Source: Perilla frutescens
Taxonomy: Eukaryota > Streptophyta > Magnoliopsida > Lamiales > Lamiaceae
Direction: 5' to 3'
Assembly: GCA_026008535.1 (NCBI GenBank)
Contig: BRKX01000014.1
Coordinates: 52,625,006 to 52,689,005, forward strand
DNA: 64,000 nucleotides
The notes beneath the pieces were generated by a model. It worked only from the letters and a program-made list of their open reading frames with translations, ran no database searches and was not told the DNA's origin. Made by a program: the position numbers and the translations under genes. This document shows, piece after piece, positions 12,314 to 24,279 of the stretch (positions are counted from its first letter, which is position 1; every line of letters starts with the position of its first letter).

Positions 12314-12590
12314 CTCAAATTTGTTGGCTATGTGTTGTTGTTTCTCCAATAATTTTTTGTAAAAATGGCGTGAGTTTTGTTTGAAAATTGCGTGAAGATC
12401 AACTGTGTGTTTTCTTGATTCTGGAATTAAATGCATGCAACTACAATCCAACTACCCATATTTAATTTGATTCTCGGATTTTTCATTTTTTTTAAAAATT
12501 GCCACACATGTTTCATTTAATAAATGAGAAAAGAAATTGGAATTGTTCACATGAGACAAAAAGGGCATATAGGAACTTTACACTACTTTT

Positions 12591-12655
12591 TGAATAGAAA
12601 AACATGACTCATCAAAATTGGCTAGAAAAGTATTAGCTATCTTGAATTTGACTAC
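12591..12655 (-). repeat. MULE right terminal inverted repeat
   Basis: The reverse complement starts gtagtcaaattc and ends ttttctattca. It pairs with 6251-6315 at 51 of 65 positions. Confidence 0.75.
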
Positions 12656-12723
12656 TTTAATTTTTAACCCTTATTTTTTTCTTATTTAAAACATTAAGAT
12701 TGTTGTTGATGTTTAATAATCTC

Positions 12724-13786
12724 TGTTAGAATTTGTTGCCTGAAACAATGTGAATTACGGATGTAAATTGCAAAGTTAAATGTAATGTTGAAGCTAGTGT
12801 TACCACATTGCCTTCAACATGCAGCGGAAACGTAAATAGAACTTTGCACAAAACAAGTTTTAAATCACACTCCTTACGATTTGTAATTGCCTCAAGGCGA
12901 AATTCACTATCACAAGTGAAACACAAAAACAATGCTGATGTGGTCTCGGTTCACTCCCTTGACAACACTGCATAAAACATACAGAGGACTATCCTAGCTT
13001 CACTCACTCGAATAATCACTCAAAAACAAACCTATCTAAACACATAGATAGATTACAATCAGTCACTCTAAATCCTAGACTTCTCTAAGTTGACTATCTA
13101 ACCTACACACACAGCTGGAATGAAAGTCTCCAGCTGATTGGGACGCTAGGCAGATGTCGAGGAAGATGTCTTGGACTTCAGATATGACACTAGGTGCAAG
13201 ATTCAGAGCTTTTCACAAACCACGGTGATAACCTGCTTGCATAAATGATTTTAAGGTCTAAGGAGACCTTAAATACTTCCTCCATCTCGACTGAGTAGTT
13301 TCCACACGATCCTTGATGACTTGGATGTAAAACTACCGCCTTCCACTACCCTTGCTGGACTGGACTCGAGATAACCGTCCTCTGCACTGCGTGGCACACG
13401 TTCTTCAACATCGTGTAACAATGGCGGTTACTCCAGCGACCCACGTTCTCTGCAATGGTTAGTATCAAAGATGAAGTGAGGAACATCACGTCCCTTGAAA
13501 CTCGGAACAGATTCTGACCTAGTCAAACTCAACCATAATCCACGTTTTAATTCGAAATAAAATATCTAATAAATCCCTTAAATCGTGGAAAATGATATGT
13601 GATAAAAATCACAATTTATTAAGATTAATTTAAAATAAATTAATCCAAAATATTAGGAAAGGATAAGGTTAGAGATCCGAGTGTTATACTCAGTGTGACG
13701 AGAATGACGGACAACATTAGATACGACATTGATCGCGATATTATCAGCGAAGTGATAACATCATCTGAAACACGTTATACTCAACA
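12724..13786 (-). repeat. SIRE-type element 3' LTR
   Basis: This 1063-bp LTR is bounded by TG and CA. It pairs with 22061-23123. It lies next to the polypurine tract aagggggagat (minus strand) at 13787-13797. Confidence 0.93.
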
Positions 13787-13915
13787 ATCTCCCCCTTAAG
13801 CTTATCCTTTCTGCACAAAACATAAAGTTCAATATATACATGATTAGAGCCGCAGCGGAATACGATCAAAATATTGGAGTTCAAAAACTCCCCCTTAAGG
13901 TCTGCTCCTTCTTAA
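13787..13915 (-). other. Two polypurine tracts upstream of the 3' LTR
   Basis: On the minus strand cttaagggggagat abuts the 3' LTR (13787-13800). A second copy, ccttaagggggagttt, lies about 100 bp upstream (13889-13904). The LTR-adjacent copy would prime plus-strand DNA synthesis. The second could act as an extra priming site. Confidence 0.65.
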
Positions 13916-13924
13916 GTTATTATC

Positions 13925-14036
13925 TGTAAAATAATATAGAAAGTTAGTGGGTATAATCCCCTATACATGATTATACAACATTAGTGGGTATTTACCCCTG
14001 TACAGAATAATTAGTGGGTAATTATCCCCTATACAG
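13925..14036. repeat. Three short tandem repeats in the 3' untranslated part of the SIRE element
   Basis: The motif ttagtgggta followed by a taa/ttac/cccctrtaca segment appears three times, at about 13943, 13982 and 14011. It lies between the extra ORF and the polypurine tracts. Confidence 0.6.
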
Positions 14037-14299
14037 AAAAACAATGTTGAAAACATTCTCAACATAGAACATCACACATTAAAATATGCATATGAAATAT
14101 ATAGCAAAATCATCAACTCATGCTGATGATTAAACCAAAAATATCCAAGGATATCCAATCATGGATATCCTACAACAAAACAAAATAAAATGTGTCCATG
14201 CACATAAAAAACAAACAAGGATGTGAACCCATCCAAAATAAAATTGTGTCTAGCACAATACATACCCAAAAAAAAAAAATTGTTTTTGATAAAGAAAAT

Positions 14300-16276
14300 T
14301 CATATTTTCTTCTTGCCCTTTGCCTTGGCCACGGACTTTCCAGTCTTCTCCCCTTCAGCACCATCATCACTAGCAACTTCACCAGCAATCCCAGCAGCAG
14401 CAGCAACATCTACTCCCCCTTTTTGTGTAGAAAGAATTCCCTGAAGTGCTTGACGAAGCTCAACCATTGCATTGGTGAGCACTGTGCTTTGATGGATTAA
14501 TGAATCCATCCGTGAGACATATGAATTCAAAACCTGCACAGAAATTGTAGTCAAGTGCGAGGAAGCACTCGCTATATCACTTCCTGAAATGAGAGGAGAG
14601 AGTGGACAATCTGCAGCAACATCCTGCCCAACATCCCTTGATGCAGTTGTTGAACTTCGACCGAAGGTGTAAGGGAGATCAATTACACGATCTTCATTCC
14701 CTTTGGGCTTGGTGATAGAGATAGTTGCAGTTTCAGTAACTATCTTCTTCTTATTTGGCTTCACACCTTGGTCAACTAGGAGGGCATAGATGAGACAGGG
14801 AAATGGTAAAATACTGGCGGTGTTTGTCTTTGCAGCCGACTTCATCATACAATCAAAAATGTATTCTCCGAGATTGAAGGGGATTTTTTTGCCAAGTTTA
14901 AAGAGCAAGATGGCTTGATCAACTGTGAGGACTGAAGTGTTGGTGGTGGGTAACCAATTACACACAATCAATTTGTGTAAAACAGGGTAGAAAAATGTGA
15001 GCTTAGAAGTGGAAATTTTATTAGTCCACTTAGTGACCAACCCACCAGTAACAGTCCCAACAACATCATCAATTAAGTCTAGGCTAACAACATCAGAATC
15101 ATTACCTAGACCTAAGAATTTGTTGATCATCATGGGGTTAAAAACATAGATTTCATCTCGCATATAAACCTCCCCAAATTTGCTCTTAGACTTATCACCC
15201 ATCTCAGGAGACACATTTGCATAAAATTCAGCAATAACATCAGGCTCAAAAGAAGACAAAGTAGTGACAGATTTCCAGAGACCCCTCTCCTTCAAGAAAA
15301 CATCCATTCCATACTTCTTAAAACTAAGCATGTCAATTTATTTTTCGACTCGCGTAGGGCAAAGAATGACAGTTTTATGAAGAGTTTTAGCATGCTGAGA
15401 ATAGAACGTCTTACTGAATGCAGATGAGACATCATGAGGAGAACCTGGAGGATAGACAGGTTCAGAGTCAGCAGACTCAACATCATCTTTGACATCGGCT
15501 GAATGAGTAGGAGTCGGAGAGACTATCTCCTTAGCTGTTCCAGAAGAGACCATCTCTTGTGAAGACGTGGAGGAGAATTCCTTCTTTGTAGGACCAGTTG
15601 TAGTACCCTTTTTCCCTTTTCCTTTCAAAGTGTGTCCTGAAGTCGCAGGCATAGCAGGAACATCGTCCTTTGGTATCGCAGATAGAGGTTCCTCTTGTTT
15701 TTCAGCATCAACTTCCACATCAGCTACAACTTTGTCTGGAGAATTTTCAAGGGGGTTTACTTCATCCTCGGACTCATCTTTCAATGACCTTGCTGATTTG
15801 TCTTCCATTTTCAGCGTTCTTCTTGCCTTTTTGCTCGAACCCTCACCAGCCTCTTCCTTGACAGACCCTTGTTGGCCGTGTAGTCGTTTTCACTTGCGAG
15901 TAGGGCCACTCTTCTTTTTCTCGGCAAGAGCTTGAGTGTGTAGCTCCAGATCTGGGTCGATAGGGTTTTCCTCTGCACCAGGACTTATGTGTTGGAGAGG
16001 AGTGGGGTTTAGTACCATTATGGAGTCAGGAGCAGCAGTATCCACCATAGAAGCATCTGCATGGTCATTCGGAGAAGATGAGGGTTTGTTGGACTCCGAT
16101 TTGGGTCCTTCTGGAGTGAGTTCGGCTGTTGCACTGACGGCAGGAGTTGATGTGGCGGAGGGAGTGATAGCTGATGTTCCAGCAGGACCAGAGGCAGAGG
16201 ATGGAGTGCCCATAGTCTTCTCGAACATTTGTTTCATCATCTCAAACATGGCAGAGATATCCTTGGGTTCCGCCAT
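14300..16276 (-). pseudogene. SIRE extra ORF downstream of pol (env-position ORF)
   Basis: Three open stretches (16276-15890, 15808-15338, 15331-14300) lie in one frame. They are separated by in-frame stops at 15890-15892 and 15338-15340, and would make one protein of about 659 residues. The N-terminal 300 residues are Ser/Thr/Pro/Glu-rich and look disordered. The C-terminal half holds a folded-looking domain (GLWKSVTTLSSFEPDVIAEF, then INKFLGLG, then LPFPCLIYALL). It resembles the putative plant transposon protein domain often found at this place in SIRE-type elements. The tail is Lys-rich. SIRE elements are often said to carry an env-like ORF here. I see no signal peptide or transmembrane helix, so an envelope role is not supported. 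Confidence 0.7.
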
Positions 16277-16949
16277 TGATATTCAAGAAAAAAAACTTGA
16301 AGAAGCAGAAAAAAAATAGTGGGAGACGAAGAGGCTTCGAGAGAGAGAGAGTGTGAGAGTAATAAAGAATGATTTCAGAAATGGGTTGATATATCTCTTC
16401 ACCCTCAAAAATCGGAACAGACCCCTGTCACATCACCCACTTTTTCTATTTTCCTTATCAAGGAAAATGTTTAAATAAAACAGAATTAGTGGATAGGAAT
16501 ACACCATATCAAAACGTGTACTTATCACACAAATTCAAAAAGTGAATCTTTATGGGTCCCAAAATAGTTTCTGTTTCCCCCCTTTTTTATATAAAAGAAT
16601 AAAAAGATGTAAATTACAGCAAAAATATAATTCTAGACATATTTTCTGACGATTATTGTTTCTTCTGCAATCTTGGTCACAACATCAGCTACAATACAGA
16701 CAAACAGTGAACAAACCCAACTATAATTCACCTTATAGAATTACGGGTATTTCATTCACAGCCACAGACATAGAATTTCAAGTAGCTGATTTTGTTAAAT
16801 AAATGCAGAACCACAATAATTTCATTAAGTCAGCCTTGAATAATGCTTAAAAGAAATAACTAACATAGATAAATGCAAACGAGGTAAACAACTGATGTTT
16901 GAAAAAAAAACTCACATCGAGTTCAACATCAGTAAACAAAATGAGCTAA
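16277..16949 (-). other. Spacer between pol and the extra ORF of the SIRE element
   Basis: This 670-bp stretch has no supported ORF. It probably carries the leader of the downstream ORF. A GA-rich run (gagagagagag) lies near 16340 just upstream of that ORF's start. Confidence 0.5.
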
Positions 16950-19900
16950 TTAAATAGAACACACTCCAAGAGACTTTCTCAAGGCAGAAAATCTCTCGAA
17001 ATCAAGAGGCTTGGTGAAAATATCCGCTGTTTGATTTTCAGTGGATATGTATTTGATGTTTATGATCTCCTTTTCCACCAAGTCTCTGATAAAGTGATGT
17101 CGAATGTCGATATGCTTAGTGCGTGAATGTTGAACGGGGTTCTTGGAAATTTCAATAGCACTAGCATTATCACATAGCAGGATTAGTGATGAGCTTGTCA
17201 TGCCATAGTCCTTCAGCATTTGATTCAGCCATACCAACTAAGCACAGCAACTAGCAGCTGCAACATACTCGGATTCAGCTGTTGACGAAGAGATGCAATT
17301 TTGTTTCTTGCTTGACCAAGAAACAATATTGCTCCCCAAAAAGAAACAACCACCACTTGTGCTCTTCCTATCATCAACATCACCTGCCCAATCTGAATCA
17401 CTATATCCAATGAGGCTGGTGTTGGTGTCTTTGCAGTATCTGATTCCAAAGTCGACTGTGCCAGCAACATATCGAATTATTCTTTTAACAGCCTTCAAGT
17501 GTGACTCCTTGGGTTGAGCTTGATATCTAGCACAAACTCCAACACTGAACATGATATCAGGTCTGCTGGCAGTCAAGTAGAGCAAGCTACCAATTATTCA
17601 TCTGTACATTGTTGGATCAACATTGACTCCAACATCGTCTTTGCTCAGTTTTTCAGAGGATCCCATTGGTGTTTTCATGGGCTTTGCAGCTAACTTTTGG
17701 CATACTTACTTTGGGATATGAAAATCCCATCTTTGTCTTGCTTGATTTGGAGACCAAGAAAGTAAGCCAATTCGCCGACCATGCTCATCTCAAATGTGCT
17801 GCACATTGCATCAACAAACTCCCTAAGGAGATTAGAGCAGGTGGATCCAAACACAATATCATCAACATAGATTTGTGCAACAGTGATGTGTTTGTGAATC
17901 CTTTTGATAAACAGTGTTTTATCTACCACGTCTCTTGAAAAACCAAAGTCAATTAAAAACTCGGTAAGTCGAGCATACCAAGCTCTAGGGGCTTGTTTAA
18001 GCCCATACAAGGCCTTGTGTAGTTTCAGTACATGGTTTGGTTTTTCATGGCATTCAAAGCCTTTTGGTTGTTCAACATAGGCTTCCTCATTCAAAATGCC
18101 ATTCAGAAAGGCACTTTTGACATCCATTTGATGCAGTGTAAACCCGATGTGGCAAGCAATGGCAAGTAGAAGACGGATAGACTCTATTCTAGCAACAGGA
18201 GCGAATGTTTCATCATAGTCTATTTCTTCTACTTGTGTATAACCTTGTGCCACTAGTCTGGCTTTGTTTCTAACCACATTTCTAGACTCATTAGTCTTGT
18301 TCTTAAAGATCCATTTAGTTCCAATTACATTTTTATTTTCAGGCCTTGGAACTAACTCCCACACATTATTCCGAACAAACTGAATCAGCTCATCATGTAT
18401 TGCTTCTACCCAGAACTCATCTTTTAATGCTTCTTTGACATTTTTAGGTTCAACACTGGATAGAAAGCATGAAATGGACACAAGGTTAATAACATATGAC
18501 ATGCAAACCTGTTTGACCAATTCAGCAACATCGGCTGAGCTCTTTGTTCTGGTTTTGACTCCTTGAGATCCATCACCAATGATTTGGGAATTTGGGTGAT
18601 CTCTTTTGATTCTCCTTAGAGGATCACGTCTTGGTTCATACTGAGCCAGTGGAAGATGGTCATCATCACTTTCAGAGGAGGATTCTGAGTCTGGTGTTCG
18701 AGGTGATGTTGATCCCTTTGCTGAGGGAGAAGAAGCATTGGATTTGACATCATGACTTCTCGTAGGACTTTTGGTAGTTCCGCTAGGCTCCTTATCAGCA
18801 ACATCTGGTTCATGGAGGAGAAAAGACACATCATCTTCCTCAGATCTAGTTGACAGGCCTGCAAGATCATCAAACACAACATTGACAGATTCTTGCACAA
18901 CTTTGGTTCTTAGGTTAAGAACACGATATGCTCTGCTGTTTTGAGCATATCCTAAGAACAATCCTTTTTCACTTTTAGAGTCAAACTTTCCAAGGTAGTC
19001 TCTGTCGTTCAGGATGTAGCAGACACATCCAAACACATGGAAATATTTGAGATTTGGCTTTCTTTCTCTTAGAAGCTCATAAAGTGTCTCCTTTCTTCCT
19101 GGTCGAAGATAGACTCTGTTCCCGATGTGACAGGCTGTGTTGACAGCTTCAGCCCACAGCTTCTTCGAAAGTCCTTTAGCCTGTAACATTGCACATGATA
19201 TTTCCTGCAGAGTTCGATTCTTTCTCTCCACTACTCCATTTTGTTCAGGAGTTTTGGGAGCTGAATACTCATGTAGTATTCCTTTCTTTTCACAAAAGTC
19301 ATTGAATGCAGCATTCTCAAATTCTCTTCCATGATCTGTTCTGATGCATGCAATATTGGTATCAAATTGCAAACACATTGTGCGGTAGAATCTTTTGAAG
19401 ACTTTGAATGTTTCAGATTTTTCCTGCAGGAATTCAACCCAAGTGTACCTTGAGAAATCATCAACAATGACAAGTATGAAACTCTTACCACTCATACTCT
19501 TTGTATCGACTGGTCCCATAATATCCATGTGTAAGAGTTGAAAACATCTTGTTGTTTGACAACCACCCAGACTTTTGTGAGGAATTCTGGTTTGTTTTCC
19601 TTTTTGGCAGGCACCACATACAACATCGTGATCAACATTCAGCTTTGGTAGGCCACGGACAACATCCGACACAATCAGTTTCTTCAAATTTACCATGCTC
19701 ATATGACCGAGCTTTTGATGAATCAACTTGGTTTCATCATTAACAGTCATGTTGCACGTTTCATCTTTGTCAGCATGGTAGCAATTATCAGATGCACGGC
19801 TACCAAACATTATACATTTGTCATGTTTGTCAAACACTTCACAAGTGTTTTTATCAAACTTGACATATATACCATCATCACAAAGCTGACTAATACTGAT

Positions 19901-21997
19901 CAAATTTGCTGTCAGTCCTTCAACATGTAGAACATTCTGAAGCTTAGGAAAATGTTTAACATTCAATGTACCTTTTCCGACAATGTTTCCTTGAGCTCCT
20001 CCTCCGTAACTGACTTTGCCTTTGTTTGAAGTGGTATATTCTTCAAGAAACTCCTTATTGCCGGTCATGTATCAAGAACATCCACTGTCGAAGTACCATG
20101 TTCCGGTAATGTTAGCTTTCAGTGATGTGTACACAACATTGCATGTAACCTTCATCTTTTTGGACTTCATTTGGTTCTTGTTCTTTGATGTGATCCCTGA
20201 TGTTGTTCTCCCGATCGCAACATCATCGTGAAACTTAAAGCAATATGGTTTGATGTGTCCCAGCTCCTGACAGTAATGTCACACATATTTTTGAACCTTT
20301 GAGCCCTTACATTTTTTCTGATCATCATCTTCAACATTGCTCCCTGTAGACATGTTTGGGTTGTTCTCCTTCACAAATTTCACAACATTGTGATTTGAGG
20401 GAGTCATGGAAACTTTGTTTGAGAATCCCAGTCCAGCCCTGTCTGTCTGTCCCAATATTAAGGCTTCATTTAGGACATTCGTTCCTTGATTCCATTTCTG
20501 AAATGTTCTTGAGGTGCTCTCCACTTCCCTCTTTAGTTTAGTGATTTCAGCATCACTCCTGGTGAGTCTAATTTCCAGTCCCACAATCTTTTCTCTAAGA
20601 CACCGATTTTCTTCCATAAGAAATTTCAGTTCTTTGGATTGAGCTGTCCATTGATTGCAAACTTGATTCACAACATCACTGAGCTCTTCAAGAGAGGCAG
20701 ATGGGTGTTCTTCCTGTGGATTAACCTCTCTGATCTCAGAAGTATGATTAAACTCATCCAGTAGAGTCATTTCATACCAATTAGTAGTGTTGGGAGAGAT
20801 CTCAGTTGCTTCATCTTCAACATCTGGGAGAACCTCATCTTCAATTTCACATTCTTCAATGTCCAGACAATCAAGTTCATTAATACCATTCAAGGCATCA
20901 ATAATCTGGTCGTCTTCCTCTATGATATTGATGAACAACACTCTCTGATCTGAATCATTTTCAGTATCAGACTCATCACTGAGAACAACATTAAAATTAT
21001 TTCTTTGTCTTCTTCGTGCTGTTGGACATTCATTTGAATAATGTCCATACCCATAGCATGCTCTACATTGAACTGAATCAATGTCTTTCCCAGTGTCAGT
21101 GACTTCCTTCTTGACATTTGATCTTCCAGAATTTGATGTTGATGAGGATGGAGAGTTAAACAGCCGCCGAGGTTTGATGTTTGGGGGGCTTTTCTTCATG
21201 GAACGAACCAGTGAGTTGAACTTCTTTGTCAAGAGTGCAACACTTAGATTTTCTTCCTCCTTGATTTCCTGAAGACTGTCAACATCATCATGAACATCAG
21301 ATGACACAGTTGTTGTTTGAAGAGCAATTCCCTTTGAAGTTGAGTTTGCTTTCTGATTTTGCAGGTTCATCTCAAATGTTAGCAAGATGCTGATGGCTTC
21401 ACTCATACTCATGGTTCCTACATCATGTGCTTCTTCAATTGCAGAAATTTTCATATTGAATCTTTCTGGGAGAGTTCGAAGCAACTTGCTAACCATGTTC
21501 TCATTAGAGATTGGACTCCCAAGAGTGGTAGATTGATTTGAGATCTCACATAATTTTTCAGCATAAGATGAAATAGTTTCATCTTCAAACATGTGCAAAT
21601 TTTCAAATTTTGATGTGAGCAACCTCAGTTTGGTCTTCCTAACACTGGCAGACCCTTCACAATGTTCCTGAAGAATGGTCCATGTTTGATATGCAGTAAC
21701 ACAATTGCAAATCATTTTGAAGTATGGAATATCGACTGAAACAAAAATCGCATTCAGAGCGCGAGCATTAAAATTTGAGATTATTCTCTCATCATTTGTC
21801 CATTGAGACTCTGGAGTTAACACAAAATCTCCATTCGGACCTTCCATCCTAGGAGGGCTCCATTCTTCAATAACTGACATCCATGCTCTTTCATCGATAG
21901 ATTTGATGTAGATTTTCATTCGAGATTTCCACATGACATAGTTACCACCATTGCTATCTAGAGCAAGAGGACGACATTGATTAATTTGAATATCCAT
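16950..21997 (-). pseudogene. SIRE-type gag-pol polyprotein, broken
   Basis: The gag begins at ATG 21997. It has a UBN2-like N-terminal domain (YVMWKSRMKIYIKSIDERAW), a first zinc knuckle CRACYGYGHYSNEC, and a coiled coil near its end. The second knuckle (HYCQELGHIKPYC) sits just past a TGA at 20279-20281. The protease motif WYFDSGCS is followed by TGA at 20072-20074. The integrase (GPVDTKSMSGKSFILVIVDD, RTDHGREFEN, EQNGVVERKN) and RT (QMDVKSAFLNG, YVDDIVFGS) are open to 17690. A frameshift near 17690 then moves to the RNase H frame (LYLTASRPDIMFSVG). That frame has stops at 17598-17600 and 17238-17240. It would encode the full replication machinery, but cannot be translated in one piece. Confidence 0.9.
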
Positions 21998-22033
21998 CAC
22001 AGATTTCAAGCAACACTGGATCGAGTACTTAGT

Positions 22034-22060
22034 GTGTCAAGTACCGACTCTGATACCACT
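22034..22060 (-). other. Primer binding site of the SIRE element
   Basis: Directly inside the 5' LTR the minus strand reads agtggtatcagagtcgg. The core tggtatcagag is the common plant PBS complementary to the 3' end of initiator methionine tRNA. Confidence 0.85.
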
Positions 22061-23123
22061 TGTTAGAATTTGTTGCCTGAAACAATGTGAATTACGGATA
22101 TAAATTGCAAAATTAAATGTAATGTTGAAGCTAGTGTTACCACATTGCCTTCAACATGCAGCGGAAACGTAAATAGAACTTTGCACAAAACAAGTTTTAA
22201 ATCACACTCCTTACGGTGTGTGATTGCCTCAAGGCGAAATTCACTATCACAAGTGAAACACAAAAACAATGCTGATGTTGTCTCGGTTCACTCCCTTGAC
22301 AACACTGCATAAAACATACAGAGGACTATCCTAGCTTCACTCACTCGAATAATCACTCAAAAACAAACCTATCTAAACACATAGATAGATTACAATCAGT
22401 CACTCTAAATCCTAGACTTCTCTAAGTTGACTATCTAACCTACACACACAACTGGAATGAAAGTCTCCAGCTGATTGGGACGCTAGGCAGATGTCGAGGA
22501 AGATGTCTTGGACTTCAGATATGATACTAGGTGCAAGATTCAGAGCTTCTCACAAACCACGGTGATAACCTGCTTGCATAAATGATTTTAAGGTCTAAGG
22601 AGACCTTAAATACTTCCTCCATCTCGGCTGAGTAGTTTCCACACGATCCTTGATGAGTTAGATGCAAAACTACCGCCTTCCACTACCCTTGCTGGACTGG
22701 ACTCGAGATAACCGTCCTCTGCACTGCGTGGCACACGTTCTTCAACATCGTGTAACAATGGCGGTTACTCCAGCGACCCACGTTCTCTGCAACGGTTAGT
22801 ATCAAAGATGAAGTGAGGAACATCACGTCCCTTGAAACTCGGAACAGATTCTGACCTAGTCAAACTCAACCATAATCCACGTTTTAATTCGAAATAACAT
22901 ATCTAATAAATCCCTTAAATCGTGGAAAATGATATGTGACAAAAATCACAATTTATTAAGATTAATTTAAAATAAATTAATCCAAAATATTAGGAAAGAA
23001 TAAGGTTAGAGATCCGAGTGTTATACTCGGTGTGACGAGAATGACAGACAACATTAGATACGACATTGATCGCGATGTTATCAGCGAAGTGATAACATCA
23101 TCTGAAACACGTCATACTCAACA
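22061..23123 (-). repeat. SIRE-type element 5' LTR
   Basis: This 1063-bp LTR is the partner of 12724-13786. It carries the promoter for the minus-strand transcript. Confidence 0.93.
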
Positions 23124-23128
23124 ATCTC

Positions 23129-24123
23129 TATAGTAGCACGAAATATGGATCAGTTGCTTTATCACATGTATATATACATACATATATATATATATATAGG
23201 GGGTTACAATGCAAACCCTACTTAGTGTAGGAACTAGGAACTCATCTCACACCATACAATCAATAAAGATCTATGGTCCAAATTTCATTAAAAGGAGTGG
23301 TGGCAATTCTGTAATATTTGAAAAAAAAATCGCGCGGGGGTATTAATGTAATTTAGTAATTCTTATAAAAATTGCGGAGGATATTTGATTATATATCATC
23401 ATGCTAACGAAGTATTATCATCATACTAACGAAGCGTTATCTTTATGCTAATGAAAATTTTTCTCATATTGTGAACAAAAAATTAAATTCTAAAGTGTAA
23501 TTATAAATTCTAATAGGATTAAATAAATCATAATTCAGATATAATAAACTTCAATGATCTAAAAACATAATAATTAAATCATAAAAAATAATTATAAGTC
23601 ATAATTGAAATGTAATAAATCATAATAATAATATAAGTATGTGTACTACATTAACATTATGATAATCATTTATTAGCACAATGAATGCAATATGTTAGAA
23701 TATAACAAATGCTTCATTAGCATACGTTATCAACTTATCATAATGATGACGAACCATTATTTAAAAGCTAACGAAAGCATTTTTGTGCTCGACACGAGTA
23801 AAAATGTATATTTTGTATTTTTCGTCTATATTTATTTGAACAAATATATCCATAACTAATCTTCAAGTAAAGAGCATGAAAAGATCTTTAATTTGATATA
23901 TTATTTGCGTTAATCCGATTTGAACGAGTGAGTTATGATCGTTCAAAGATTTTAGAATTTTTTTTAAAAAATGATGACATCAGCTTTTTTTGTGGAGATT
24001 GAACAACTATACCCCGTCTCCTTTTTTTTGCCTTGACTTTGATATTTAATCTTAGCCATTAGATCATCTAAGTGGACGGTATAAGATGGGTTGCTAGTTC
24101 CTACATCAAGAAAAAGTGTATAA
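23129..24123. repeat. AT-rich stretch with an inverted-repeat non-autonomous element
   Basis: Left arm 23225-23253 (gtaggaactaggaactcatc) and right arm 24079-24107 are imperfect inverted repeats of about 29 bp, with 24 or so matching positions. The class is uncertain, either a MITE or a Helitron-like fragment. No ORF is seen between the arms. Confidence 0.45.
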
Positions 24124-24173
24124 ATGAGCACATGAGCACATGAGCACAGGCTTCTCGTGTTATTATATATAAG
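24124..24173 (+). promoter_or_regulatory. Putative core promoter of the first NDR1-like gene
   Basis: Three perfect tandem copies of atgagcac (24124-24147) create repeated CACATG E-box-type cores. They lie just upstream of a TATA-like ttatatataag (24163-24172), which is about 110 bp before the ATG at 24280. This spacing fits a plant core promoter. Function is inferred only. Confidence 0.45.
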
Positions 24174-24279
24174 AGATCATGAGATACATATTGTGGTGGC
24201 ACGGTATTTAAATTAAAAGTTTAAACTTACAACACATATATATATATATATATATATATCAGAAATTGAACTGACAGAT

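Larger units (their letters stand above)
6251..12655. mobile_element. Mutator-like element (MULE) carrying transposase and ULP1-like pseudogenes
   Basis: The ends 6251-6315 and 12591-12655 are inverted repeats that align without gaps at 51 of 65 positions by my count. Both contain tagcca, tttttt/ctattca and a gtcaaa-like outer end. Between them lie two convergent decayed genes: a ULP1-like protease frame on + (about 7120-9676) and a mudrA-like transposase frame on - (about 9900-11661). MULEs carrying ULP-like genes are established in plants (Kaonashi-type MULEs with KIUP genes). No convincing 9-bp target duplication was found, consistent with age. Both genes contain stops, so the copy cannot act by itself. 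Confidence 0.8.
12719..23128 (-). mobile_element. Full-length Ty1/copia retrotransposon, SIRE/Maximus type
   Basis: Two LTRs of 1063 bp each (12724-13786 and 22061-23123) start TGTTAGAA and end CTCAACA. They are flanked by the 5-bp duplication ATCTC (12719-12723 and 23124-23128). Transcription is on the minus strand, so the right LTR is the 5' LTR. The order is PBS, gag, protease, integrase, RT, RNase H, extra ORF, polypurine tract, LTR, which is the copia order. The large gag with a UBN2-like domain, the RNase H C-terminus (KNPVQHSRTKHIDIRHHFI) and an ORF downstream of pol point to the SIRE lineage. I count about 21 substitutions between the LTRs, close to 2%, so the insertion is fairly recent. 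Confidence 0.93.

Noticed and set aside
14300..16276. Retroviral-type envelope gene in the SIRE element
   Set aside because: No signal peptide, membrane helix or glycosylation pattern is visible, so only an env-position ORF is called.
15567..16319. Plus-strand frames of 122 and 127 codons
   Set aside because: They are antisense shadows of the Ser/Pro/Glu-rich extra ORF of the SIRE element.
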